Source: CAKZLS01 sp963771545
Lineage (GTDB): Bacteria; Pseudomonadota; Alphaproteobacteria; Rhodospirillales; Defluviicoccaceae
Reading direction: 5' to 3'
Assembly: GCA_963771545.1 (NCBI GenBank)
Contig: CAVYTX010000003.1
Span: 744,001-808,000 of the forward strand
Length of the DNA: 64,000 nt
Shown: one piece after another, positions 38,319 through 47,447 of the stretch
Position numbering within the stretch: the stretch's first letter is position 1
How the letters are laid out: every line of letters begins with the position of its first letter
Notes under the pieces: generated by a model
The model's database searches: none
What the model was told of the DNA's origin: nothing
Seen by the model: only the letters and a program-made list of their open reading frames with translations
Made by a program: the position numbers and the translations under genes

Positions 38319-38503
38319 GCCATAGTAAATCAACAAGGGCATGATGCCCGCGAGAATCCACACGCCGATCATCATGCCCACCGTCATCAGAATGGCGATC
38401 GAGGGCAGGCCGACGCTGGCGACATGATAAATACCGGCTTCCATGTGAGCCCAGCGATAACCCCATTTCCAGGCGAGAACACCGGTGATTATTATGCCTG
38501 GGC
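38319..38503 (-). pseudogene. fragment of Na+/H+ antiporter NhaC
   Basis: About 60 codons on the minus strand read IIITGVLAWKWGYRWAHMEA then GIYHVASVGLPSIAILMTVG and MMIGVWILAGIMPLLIYYG, which matches the N-terminal third of NhaC proteins. The fragment has no start codon: its 5' side abuts the 3' end of the Na+/solute symporter gene, and its 3' side runs into the mobile-element remnant at 38250-38318, ending at a stop in the element (38274). It is a relic of a deletion or rearrangement. Confidence 0.65.
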
Positions 38504-40227
38504 CTATACGGACAGCAGCCTGGGTTGCCAACCAAATGTCAGCTTGCTGACCACCACGTAAAGCACCGTCGCAACCACACAGCCGATCAGCGGTCTCTCT
38601 ACCCAGCCGGCATCGAAGAGCAGCAACAGTCCCGCACTGGTCACACATCCGCCGAGCATCGCCGCTAGCGCGCCGATGGCGTTACCCCGCCAGATGGCGG
38701 AAACAAACACCGGCCCTACCAGTGCCGCAAGTAGCGTACCGGTTCCGAGGATACCTAGAAAGGACAGGAAAAACGGTGGTGCGAATATCATCATCAATAA
38801 TCCCACCAGCCCGAACACGAAGATCGCGGCACGGTTGATGAACAAGGCGGTATGCGGGTTCGAGTGGTGGGGATTGATCGCCAGGCGCAGATCGTGAGAG
38901 GCCGCGGACGAGACGGTATGCAGCAGAGAGTTCGCCGTCGATTGCATCGCGAACAGGATGCACAGCGTAATGAACCCAGCTAGTACCGACTTTCACAATT
39001 CCGTACCCCATGTGATCGCTTTTCCGGCGTCCTCGGCAGGAGGCGGTGCGCCGGCGATGCCGGAGCATCGTCAAGCGCCGTCGACGCCCCGAGGACGCGG
39101 GAAAAGCGACCCTTCGGGCGGTCTTCCGAGGTCCCCGGCGGCGTTGCGCGCCGCTTGTGATGCTCCAGCATCACGGCGCGCCTCGCGCCTGGCCGGACGA
39201 CCTCGGAAGACCGTCACATGGGGCACGGAATTGTGAAAGTCGGTACTAGCATCGGATGCAGGAAGGTCTCCAAGTAGACCGGCATCGCCTGGTCGGCCTG
39301 CTCAAATGGCGGCAGAGTGGCGCGCACGTACAGGCCGACGAGGGGAATCACACTCAGGATGCAGCCGAATGGCGCTACATAAAGCGCCACCTTATGGAAC
39401 TTGATGTCCGGCCTAAAGGCGAGAAAGCGCACGGCCATGTAAGGTAGCACCGCCGCGAACATGAAGGCATAGGGCAATATCAAAAAAACGCTGTCCCGGC
39501 TGCTACCGTACGGGTCCGAAGTATCGGGATTGAGCAATTTCGGATCGATTTCGTTGAGCCGGGCCACCAGTTCACCGACTGAAGTATCGCCAAAGATCTG
39601 CGCGCAAATGATTACCGAGGCGATCAGCATTCCCATCAACATGAGCGTGTCGGTCCATGCCACTGCCGTCAGCCCCCCAAGCACCGTGTAAATGATGATG
39701 ATGGTGATCATCAGCGTCGCTGCCCAGGTTTCCGAGATGTCGAGCCAGCCGGCGGCCAGTAGCCCGACCGCTTTGATCTGGCTGGTGAGAAACACCAGTA
39801 GCAGAACGATCGTAACAAAGGCGGCAACGCCGTGGATGGCTTGCCGCCAGCCGCCGATGCCGTGTAGCTGCGCGACGTATTCCGGGATGGTGCAGGTGCC
39901 CATGCGCTCGGCGCGCTTGGCCAGATGATTGGCGAAGAACAATACCGCGATGGTCATCGCCGGGGCATAGAAGAAGTTTCCCAAGACCTCGATCGTCCCG
40001 AACTCGTATGCTACGCCGGGCGAACCCATAAAACCCCAGCCGCTGTAACCGGTGGCCACGATGGTGGACGCGCCCACGAAGGCGCCCAACGAACGGCCCG
40101 CGACCAGAAATCCCTCGTCGGCGTCGTCGTGCTCATGGACGACGGCGCTGGATTTGAAGCCCAACCAGATTAGCGCCGCGAAAGAAATCAGCATGATCAG
40201 CCAATTTAGCCAAAGCAGATCATTCAT
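38504..40227 (-). pseudogene. Na+/solute symporter, split by a 262-bp inserted element
   Basis: A sodium:solute symporter family protein. The 5' part (from ATG 40225-40227 with a GAGGAGC leader) begins MNDLLWLNWLIMLISFAALI and includes DEGFLVAGRSLGAFVGASTI, GWGFMGSPGVAYEFGTIEVL and TSQIKAVGLLAAGWLDISET. It reads to HPMLV and is then broken at 39246 by an inserted element; the 3' part (AGFITLCILFAMQSTANSLL then HTVSSAASHDLRLAINPHHS) resumes at 38979 and ends at 38504. Removing the element plus one CTAG restores PMLAGFITL in frame. The order creatinase, small companion, symporter suggests creatine uptake; this substrate is inferred from context. Inactive as it stands. Confidence 0.85.
38984..39245. 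mobile_element. 262-bp non-coding structured element, family B, inserted in the symporter gene
   Basis: The ends are TACCGACTTTCACAATTCCG and, inverted, TACCGACTTTCACAATTCCG, extending about 32 bases to TGTGA with one mismatch. CTAG is duplicated on both sides (38980-38983, 39246-39249). Inside, stem I pairs 39016-39036 with 39089-39109 and stem II pairs 39119-39133 with 39199-39213, each with a smaller tip hairpin. There is no reading frame. Outside the terminal repeats it aligns without gaps through stem I with the reverse complement of the element at 35419-35680, but the stems differ by paired substitutions. See findings. Confidence 0.88.
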
Positions 40228-40264
40228 ATTTGCTCCTCCGCTCGGTGTTGAGTTATTGGAGGTT

Positions 40265-40378
40265 TTAGTTCCCGGATCGGTGTTTGAGTTCCCGGATGGC
40301 ATACATCACGACCGTCAGCGCCAGGATTGCGACGTTCAGATAGACAAACCAGGTCATTGGCCAGGAATCGAATAACAT
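40265..40378 (-). CDS. 37-residue membrane protein, probable symporter small companion
   Basis: A small gene between creatinase and the symporter. ATG 40376-40378 follows a near-perfect AAAGGAGG leader eight bases upstream. The product (MLFDSWPMTWFVYLNVAILA then LTVVMYAIRELKHRSGN) has one transmembrane helix and a basic C-terminus. Very small one-helix proteins are often encoded directly before sodium/solute symporter genes; here the symporter start is 37 bases downstream. The strong ribosome-binding site is the main evidence that it is real. Confidence 0.7.
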   Translation of the reverse strand: MLFDSWPMTWFVYLNVAILALTVVMYAIRELKHRSGN

Positions 40379-40415
40379 AGGCCATACCTCCTTTATGATG
40401 CGCCGGGTGACGCCG

Positions 40416-41660
40416 CTACTTCCCGATGATGGTGCGCTCGGGGCCGAACGGGAAGCCGGTGATGTTCTCCGCGCCCGTCTCGGTGATCACCAGGATGTCG
40501 TGCTCCCGATATCCGTCGGCGCCCGGCTGATCCTCGGGGATCATGACCATCGGCTCCATTGAGACCACCATGCCCGGTTTCAGCACGGTCTCGATGTCTT
40601 CACGCAGTTCGACGCCCGCTTCACGGCCATAGTAGTGGCAGAGGGTCCCGAACGAGTGGCCATAACCGAAGGATCGATACTGAAGCAGGCCGTACCCCGC
40701 GTACATTTCGTTCAGCTCGATGGCGATGTCGCGGCACCGGACCTCCGGACGGATGAGTTCGAGGCCCCGCCGGTGAACGTTGCAGTTCTGCTCCCAAATG
40801 CGCAGATGGGCGTCGCTCGCGTGCTAGCAGAAGAGAGTGCGCTCGAGCGCCGTGTAGTACCCGGAGGTCATCGAAAAGCAATTCAGGCTGAGGATATCGC
40901 CGGGCTGAACCGCGCGCGAGGTCACCGGATTGTGCGCCCCGTCGGTGTTGATCCCCGACTGAAACCAGGTCCAGGTATCCATCAGTTCCACATGGGGGAA
41001 CGTCCGGGCGATCTCGCGGATCATCGCGTTTGTCGATGCGATCGCCACCTCATACTCTGGGACTCCCGCCTTCACCGCGTTCGCGACGGCCGCTCCGCCG
41101 ACATCGCAGATGCGCGCGCCTTCCTTGATGAAAGCGATCTCCTCTGGCGACTTGATCGTCCTCATCCACATCGTGGGCGTGCCGACGTCCACGAACTCGA
41201 CACCGGGCAGCGCCTCTTCGAGCCGCGTCCTGTCGTCGAGATTGATGTGATCGAACTCAATTCCGAGCCGCTTGACGCCCCCGGTCAACCGCTGGACGGA
41301 GTAATGAAAATTGTCCTTGCGCCAGTCGGTATAAGTGATGTTGTCCCCGAAGGTTCTTCGCCAAGGCTGGCCACCGTCGATGCCGGCGGAGATGCTGGTC
41401 GCCTTGTCCTGATCGACCACGAGGCCGTACTTGCGGCCGAAGTAGCAGTACAGAAAATCGGCGAAGTAGTTGATGTTGTGATAGGAGGTCAGCAGCGCGG
41501 CGTCGATGTCGTGTTCCGCCAGGTATTCGCGGAGGTTGTCTTGCCGGCGCTGCATTTCCCGGGCAGAGAAAGTGGGTTTAACCTTCTCGCCGTTGTGCAT
41601 CGTCAGGGTGCGTTGATCCCGCAGGCTCGCATCGACATTGGCGGATTGGATGGCGGTCAT
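40416..41660 (-). pseudogene. creatinase (creatine amidinohydrolase) with an in-frame amber codon
   Basis: A creatinase of the M24 pita-bread family that hydrolyses creatine to sarcosine and urea. It resembles the Pseudomonas enzyme along its whole length: TSYHNINYFADFLYCYFGRK, IDGGQPWRRTFGDNITYTDW, LMDTWTWFQSGINTDGAHNP, GYYTALERTLF, then LLQYRSFGYGHSFGTLCHYY, VSMEPMVMIPEDQPG and HDILVITETGAENITGFPFG. Codon 279 is TAG (40824-40826) in place of the Asp/Glu usual in TLF-x-(D/E)HxSD; the frame continues without a shift to 40416. As read this truncates the enzyme before the second half of the active site. Start ATG 41658 with GGTAGGAG leader. Confidence 0.88.
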
Positions 41661-41830
41661 TGCTCCTACCCCTCGCTATCTTGAAATGAAGGAAGCGCAA
41701 CATGTCCACGCAATTGATGAGCCTATCAGCGCAGTGCTCATTTTCGAAATTGATTGTTTTGATGGAATGATTTGCCGTGATTATACACGCTCGCGGTGAT
41801 ATCGTTGCCTCCCCGAAACAGCGGGCTCCC

Positions 41831-42700
41831 ATGCAAAACCTTCCGACGGACCTTCTGCGCACCTTTGCGATGCTCGCCGAGACCGGCGGGTTCAGTCGCA
41901 CGGGAGGAATTGTCGGACGGTCCCAACCGGCAATCAGCCTGCAAGTCAAGAGGCTCGAAGAACTCGTCGGCAGTCAGTTGGTATCGCGGACCGGCAAGAA
42001 GGTGGAGCTGACGGAGGCGGGCGAGACCTTGGTGAAGTACGCGAGACAAATACTTTGCCTGAACGACGAGGCCTTAGGGCGCCTCATTGATAGGCACGCC
42101 TCCGGCCCTATCAGGGTGGGGCTGCCGAACGACTTCGCCGTCTCGTTCTTGCCTTTCATCCTCGGCGACTTCTCCCGCGAGCACGCCGCCGCGTCCCTCA
42201 ACGTGGAATGCAAGATCAGCGCTGAACTTATGCACGGGCTGCAGAAGGAAGAGTACGACATCGTGATTGCCCTGTGCGACGACGCGCCCGCCTCAAAACT
42301 GGTGAAGTCGTGGACCGAGCACGTCTATTGGGTCGCTGGCAAGAACAGTTCCGTCTACCAGGAGGACCCGGTGCCGCTTATCGTCTATCCGCCCGGCTGC
42401 TATTTCCGAAAGCGGATGACTCAGTCGCTCGATCGATATGATCGGAGGTGGCGCGTGGTCTTCTGCAGTTTGAGCCTCGCCAGCCTCGTCCCGGCCGTTT
42501 CCGCGGGCCTCGGCGTCACGGTGCTTTCTGAGAAGACCGTTCCCTCCGATTTGAGAGTGCTATCTCCCGAGGAAAGCGGGCTCCCCAACCTGCCCGACAT
42601 TGAAGTGGGAATATTCTTCAACCGTTCTCAGCTGTCTTGGGCCGGTGTGGCGCTGGTCAATCACATGATAGAACGCCTTGAGGAGAAGCACCCGCGTTAG
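41831..42700 (+). CDS. LysR-family transcriptional regulator
   Basis: A 289-residue LysR protein. The N-terminal helix-turn-helix reads PTDLLRTFAMLAETGGFSRT then GGIVGRSQPAISLQVKRLEE, followed by the linker and effector domain (GPIRVGLPNDFAVSFLPFIL). It is divergent from the creatinase gene (about 170 bases between starts) and followed by soxB, a layout typical of a regulator controlling both flanks, here creatine and sarcosine use. The ATG at 41831 is preferred; an earlier GTG at 41777 would add 18 residues. Confidence 0.88.
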   Translation: MQNLPTDLLRTFAMLAETGGFSRTGGIVGRSQPAISLQVKRLEELVGSQLVSRTGKKVELTEAGETLVKYARQILCLNDEALGRLIDRHASGPIRVGLPNDFAVSFLPFILGDFSREHAAASLNVECKISAELMHGLQKEEYDIVIALCDDAPASKLVKSWTEHVYWVAGKNSSVYQEDPVPLIVYPPGCYFRKRMTQSLDRYDRRWRVVFCSLSLASLVPAVSAGLGVTVLSEKTVPSDLRVLSPEESGLPNLPDIEVGIFFNRSQLSWAGVALVNHMIERLEEKHPR

Positions 42701-42830
42701 GCAAGGCGGTCGATTGCTAATTTGCTCTGCTTATCAAGCAATTTAGACAATAAATTTCGCTAATCTACGGCCCGGCGCTAACGTAATTCTGTAGAGCAGC
42801 CGAGTGACACAGAAGGCTGGAACTGACGTA

Positions 42831-44081
42831 ATGACAAAATTCTCCATATTTTCCCTGACCCGCAACGCGCTGAGCTACCACGAGCGCTGGCCGCGCCAGT
42901 GGCGGAGTCCGGATCCGAAACCATCGTACGACGTCGTGATCGTCGGAGGCGGCGGCCACGGGTTGGGGACGGCTTACTACCTCGCAAAGGAGCATGGAAT
43001 CACGAATGTCGCCGTGTTGGAAAAGAACTGGTTGGGCGGCGGGAACACGGCCCGGAACACGACCATCGTGCGCTCGAATTATCTCTGGGACGAGAGCGCC
43101 CACCTCTATGAACATTCTCTCAAGTTGTGGGAAAAGCTGTCGCAGGATCTGAACTTCAATGTGATGTTCAGTCAGCGCGGCGTCATGAACCTGGCGCATA
43201 GCCTGCAAGACGTGAGGTCGAGCAAGCGGCGGGTATACGCGAACCAGCTCAACGGCATTGACGCCGAGTGGCTCGACGCGGGGCAAGTCAAGGCCTTCTG
43301 CCCTATTCTGGACGTCTCGCCGAACGCGCGCTATCCGGTGATGGGAGCGACGCTGCAGCGCCGGGCCGGCGTTGCGCGCCACGATGCCGTGGCATGGGGC
43401 TACGCGCGGGCGGCCGACTCGCGCGGCGTCGACATCATCCAGGGCTGCGAGGTCACCGGCATCATGCGCGAGGGGAACCGCATCACGGGCGTCGAAACCA
43501 CGCGCGGTGCGATTAAGACGAACAAGGTGGGAATCGCCGTGGCCGCGGACACGTCCGTGCTGGCCGCGATGGCGGGTATTCGCGTTCCCATCCAAAGCCG
43601 TCCCTTGCAGGCACTGGTCTCCGATTCCATCAAGCCGGTGCTCCACACCGTGGTCATGTCGGGCGCGGTGCATGTCTACGTCAGCCAGTCGGACAAGGGA
43701 GAACTGGTCATTGGGTCCGGAGTCGACCCCTTGATCTCCTATGGCCAGCGCGGCAGCTTCCACATCATCGAGAGCCAGATGGCGGCGTTGAAGGAACTCT
43801 TCCCGATTTTTAGCCGGGTGAGAATGATGCGGGCCTGGGGCGGCACGGTCGATGCGTGTCCGGATGCCAGCCCAATTGTGTCGAAAACCCCGGTTGAGGG
43901 TTTTTACATCAATGGCGGCTGGGGCACGGGTGGCTTCAAATCAACACCTGGCTCCGCATGGTGCTATGCCCACACGATTGCGAAGGACGAGCCCCATCCG
44001 TTGATCGCGCCGTTCTCTCTCGGCCGCTTTGTAAGCGGGTACTTGATAGACGAGCACGGCGCGGCCGCGGTGGCTCACTGA
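42831..44081 (+). CDS. soxB: sarcosine oxidase subunit beta
   Basis: A 416-residue flavoprotein of the DAO/MSOX family. The FAD motif VVIVGGGGHGLGTAYYLAKE follows a short leader; WLGGGNTARNTTIVRSNYLW and GTVDACPDASPIVSK are strongly conserved in SoxB. With SoxDAG it oxidises sarcosine to glycine and a one-carbon unit carried on tetrahydrofolate. ATG 42831-42833. First gene of the soxBDAG cluster. Confidence 0.93.
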   Translation: MTKFSIFSLTRNALSYHERWPRQWRSPDPKPSYDVVIVGGGGHGLGTAYYLAKEHGITNVAVLEKNWLGGGNTARNTTIVRSNYLWDESAHLYEHSLKLWEKLSQDLNFNVMFSQRGVMNLAHSLQDVRSSKRRVYANQLNGIDAEWLDAGQVKAFCPILDVSPNARYPVMGATLQRRAGVARHDAVAWGYARAADSRGVDIIQGCEVTGIMREGNRITGVETTRGAIKTNKVGIAVAADTSVLAAMAGIRVPIQSRPLQALVSDSIKPVLHTVVMSGAVHVYVSQSDKGELVIGSGVDPLISYGQRGSFHIIESQMAALKELFPIFSRVRMMRAWGGTVDACPDASPIVSKTPVEGFYINGGWGTGGFKSTPGSAWCYAHTIAKDEPHPLIAPFSLGRFVSGYLIDEHGAAAVAH

Positions 44082-44128
44082 TCTATTGCGCGGGGACCTA
44101 TTGCGCGGGACCTATTGCTCGGGAGGGA

Positions 44129-44422
44129 ATGATGCTGCTGATCAGCTGTCCATATTGCGGACCACGGCCGGAGACCGAATTCCACTACGGCGGGGAAGCC
44201 CATAACGAACGTCCGCAAGACCCTGACGCGCTGTCGGACGAAGCCTGGGCCGAGTATCTTTTTATGCAGGCCAACACAAAGGGGTGGTACTACGAGCGGT
44301 GGATGCACTCGGCCGGCTGCAGACGCTGGTTCAACGCCCTTCGGAACACCGTAAGCAACAAGATTTATGCCACTTACAAGATGGGTGGCGAAAAGCCTCT
44401 CCCCCCGGTCTCAGGAGCTTAG
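44129..44422 (+). CDS. soxD: sarcosine oxidase subunit delta
   Basis: A 97-residue protein with the zinc motif ISCPYCGPRPETEFHYGGEA and the conserved KGWYYERWMHSAGCRRWFNA. SoxD is the small zinc-binding subunit of heterotetrameric sarcosine oxidase. Two adjacent ATGs; the first (44129) follows GGGAGGGA. Confidence 0.92.
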   Translation: MMLLISCPYCGPRPETEFHYGGEAHNERPQDPDALSDEAWAEYLFMQANTKGWYYERWMHSAGCRRWFNALRNTVSNKIYATYKMGGEKPLPPVSGA

Positions 44423-44426
44423 GGAC

Positions 44427-47400
44427 ATGGCCAGTAGCTTTCGACTTCCGGAGGGCGGACGGATCGACAGATCGAAGCGCCTGACGTTTCGCTTCGACGG
44501 CCAACCGTATCAGGGCTTCGCCGGCGATACCCTGGCTTCGGCGCTGATCGCGAACGGCGTTCACCTTGTTGGGCGCAGCTTCAAGTATCACCGGCCGCGG
44601 GGATTTCTCGCGGCCGGAAGCGAGGAGCCGGGCGCTTTAGTACAGGTTGGCGCCGGCGCTCGGACCGAGCCGAACGTTTGCGCCACGCAGGTCGAGCTCC
44701 ATGACGGCCTTGAGGCCGCGAGTGTCAATGCTTGGCCGAGCCTCGGCTTCGACGTGAATGCCATCAGGGGGTGGTTCGGGAAGCTGTTACCGGCCGGATT
44801 TTACTACAAAACCTTCATGCCCTCGCAGTGGCTTTGGATGAAGGTCATCGAGCCCTACATCCGCGAGGGGGCCGGCTGGGGCCGAGCGCCAACGGAGCCC
44901 GATCCGGACTACTACGACCACAAGCACGTGCATTGCGACGTCCTGGTGGTTGGCGGCGGGCCCGCGGGCCTTGCGGCCGGGGTCGCGGCGGGTCTCACGG
45001 GAGCACGCGTCATCATTGCCGACGAACATTCCGAGTTCGGCGGCAGCTTGCTTTCGCTGAGGCGCGAAATAGACGGGAAGCCGGGCGCCGGCTGGGTCGC
45101 CGAGCAAGTGGCGGCGTTGAACACCATGGAAAACGCCCGTCTCCTCGCGCGTACCACGGTCTTTGGTTATTACGACCATAACTACTTGTGCGCGCTGGAG
45201 AGTCGCACCGATCACACGGGAGAAGGTTCCAGCCCCGCGAAGCCCCGGACCCGCTTGTGGCACATGAGGGCCAAGCACGTTATCCTGGCTTCGGGAGCGC
45301 ACGAGCGACCGCTCGTCTTCGCCGACAACGACCGGCCGGGCACGATGCTGGCCAGCGCGGCGCAGACCTATGTAAACCGATATGCCGCGGTCCCAGGCCG
45401 TAAAGCATTGATCTTTACGAATAACGATAGCGCCTACGAGGCCGCGGTGGATCTCCACGACGCTGGGCTGCGGATCGCGGCCGTTGTCGACACGCGCGCG
45501 GACCCAAAAACCGAAACCGCCGAGCAGTTGCGGCGGAAAGGCATCGACCTTCTTGCGGGGCAAGCGGTGACCGGTGTCAAGGGAGCGAAGCGCGTGCAAG
45601 CCGTGCAAATCAGGCCTTTGAGCAAGGACAAACGGTCGGTGCTCGAGCCCGAGCGGACCATTTCCTGCGATGTCGTGCTGATGTCGGGAGGTTGGAGCCC
45701 GGTCGTACACCTCTTTTGCCAGTCGCGCGGTAAGCTCGTGTTCAACGATAGCACGGCTTGTCTTGTGCCGGGCCAATCCATGCAAGAGGTCGCGGCGGTC
45801 GGAGCCTGCAATGGTACCTTCGATCTTGCCGGGTGCCTTCGCGAAGGCGCTACCGCCGGCGCTTTCGCGGCCCAAGCGGCAGGCTTTGGTGGCAGCGCGC
45901 CGACGACCCAGGAGTTTCGCGTGGCGGCGCCCGAGGCATTTACCATCGAGCCACTTTGGCTCGTTCCGTCCAAGCAAAAGCCGGGCCACGGAAAAGCGAA
46001 GCATTTCGTCGATTTTCAGAACGACACAACGGCCGCCGACATTCAGCTCGCCGCGCGCGAGGGCTATGAGTCCGTGGAGCTCATGAAACGCTACACGCTC
46101 ACCGGCTTCGGCACGGATCAAGGCAAGACCGGTAACGTCAACGGGCTCGCCATCTTGTCCGAATACCTCGGCCGATCGATTCCCGAGACGGGCACGACCA
46201 CCTTCCGCCCGCCTTATACGCCGCTGCCGTTTGGCGCGATGGCGGGTCGAGAGCTGGGTCTAGTAAGCGCCCCGGTTCGCGTGACCGCCATTCACGACTG
46301 GCACGTCGCCAACGGGGCGAAGTTCGAGGACGTCGGTCAGTGGAAACGGCCATGGTTTTTCGCGAAACCGGGCGAAGACATGCACGCGGCCGTGAACAGG
46401 GAGTGTTTGGCGGTGCGCAACGGGGTTGGGGTGCTGGATGCCTCGACGCTCGGCAAGATCGACGTCCAGGGGCCCGATGCGGCCGAGTTTCTGAACCGCA
46501 TTTACACGAACGCCTGGTCCAAGCTGGAGGTCGGACGCGCGCGTTATGGCGTGATGTGTCACGAGGACGGGATGATCTTCGACGACGGCACGACCTCACG
46601 CCTGGCCGAGAACCGCTTCTTGATGACGACCACCACCGGCGGCGCCGCGAACGTGCTTGATTGGTTGGAGGAATACCTGCAAACTGAGTGGCCGGACCTG
46701 AAGGTCTACTGCACGTCGGTGACGGAGCAATGGGCGACCGTCTCCGTGGCGGGGCCGAAATCCCGCGCTGTCCTGGAGAAGATATGCTCCGGTGTGGATC
46801 TCGGTCCGGATACTTTTCCGTTCATGAGATTTCGAGACGGGACCGCCGCCGGCATTCCGGCGCGTATCTTCCGCATCAGCTTCACTGGCGAGTTGTCTTA
46901 CGAGATCAATGTGCCTTGGTGGCATGGCCGGGCGCTCTGGGAAGCCGTAATGGAGGCGGGACGAGAGTTCGGCATGACGCCGTACGGCACTGAAACCATG
47001 CACGTGCTGCGGGCCGAGAAGGGCTTCATCATCGCGGGTCAGGACACGGACGGTACGGTCACGCCCCAGGATCTGGGCATGGATTGGCTCGTCTCCAAGA
47101 AAAAGAAAGACTTCCTGGGTAAGCGTTCTTTTGCCCGGGAGGACACGCGCAGACCCGACCGCAAACAGCTTGTCGGCCTGTTTCCCGAGGATCCGAACGA
47201 GGTCCTGCCGGAGGGCGCCCAACTCGTGGACGACCCGAAGCTTCCCGTACCCACTCCCATGACCGGACACGTGACCTCGAGCTATTACAGCGCGTGTTTG
47301 GGCCGCTCATTCGCCTTGGCTCTGGTTCGCCGCGGCCGCGAGCGTTTGGGCGAGCGGGTCTTCGCGCCTCTTGAGAGTAAGACGGTTGCCGCCCAGATCG

Positions 47401-47447
47401 TCGAGCCTGTTTTTTATGACCCGGAAGGAACGCGCAAAGATGGCTGA
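44427..47447 (+). CDS. soxA: sarcosine oxidase subunit alpha
   Basis: A 1006-residue protein. The N-terminus (RSFKYHRPRGFLAAGSEEP) and the FAD/NAD domains (LVVGGGPAGLAAGVAAGLTG, ASGAHERPLVFADNDRPGTM) bind cofactors; the C-terminal third is a glycine-cleavage T-protein-like folate domain (RARYGVMCHEDGMIFDDGTT, VSVAGPKSRAVLEKICSGVD, RAEKGFIIAGQDTDGTVTPQ). This subunit holds the folate site that captures the methyl carbon. ATG 44427 follows AGGAGCTTAGGG and lies four bases after soxD. Confidence 0.94.
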   Translation: MASSFRLPEGGRIDRSKRLTFRFDGQPYQGFAGDTLASALIANGVHLVGRSFKYHRPRGFLAAGSEEPGALVQVGAGARTEPNVCATQVELHDGLEAASVNAWPSLGFDVNAIRGWFGKLLPAGFYYKTFMPSQWLWMKVIEPYIREGAGWGRAPTEPDPDYYDHKHVHCDVLVVGGGPAGLAAGVAAGLTGARVIIADEHSEFGGSLLSLRREIDGKPGAGWVAEQVAALNTMENARLLARTTVFGYYDHNYLCALESRTDHTGEGSSPAKPRTRLWHMRAKHVILASGAHERPLVFADNDRPGTMLASAAQTYVNRYAAVPGRKALIFTNNDSAYEAAVDLHDAGLRIAAVVDTRADPKTETAEQLRRKGIDLLAGQAVTGVKGAKRVQAVQIRPLSKDKRSVLEPERTISCDVVLMSGGWSPVVHLFCQSRGKLVFNDSTACLVPGQSMQEVAAVGACNGTFDLAGCLREGATAGAFAAQAAGFGGSAPTTQEFRVAAPEAFTIEPLWLVPSKQKPGHGKAKHFVDFQNDTTAADIQLAAREGYESVELMKRYTLTGFGTDQGKTGNVNGLAILSEYLGRSIPETGTTTFRPPYTPLPFGAMAGRELGLVSAPVRVTAIHDWHVANGAKFEDVGQWKRPWFFAKPGEDMHAAVNRECLAVRNGVGVLDASTLGKIDVQGPDAAEFLNRIYTNAWSKLEVGRARYGVMCHEDGMIFDDGTTSRLAENRFLMTTTTGGAANVLDWLEEYLQTEWPDLKVYCTSVTEQWATVSVAGPKSRAVLEKICSGVDLGPDTFPFMRFRDGTAAGIPARIFRISFTGELSYEINVPWWHGRALWEAVMEAGREFGMTPYGTETMHVLRAEKGFIIAGQDTDGTVTPQDLGMDWLVSKKKKDFLGKRSFAREDTRRPDRKQLVGLFPEDPNEVLPEGAQLVDDPKLPVPTPMTGHVTSSYYSACLGRSFALALVRRGRERLGERVFAPLESKTVAAQIVEPVFYDPEGTRKDG

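Noticed and set aside
40824..40826. Pyrrolysine insertion at the creatinase amber codon
   Set aside because: No pyl genes or suppressor tRNA are in the window and creatinases are not known to use pyrrolysine; a GAG-to-TAG mutation is simpler.
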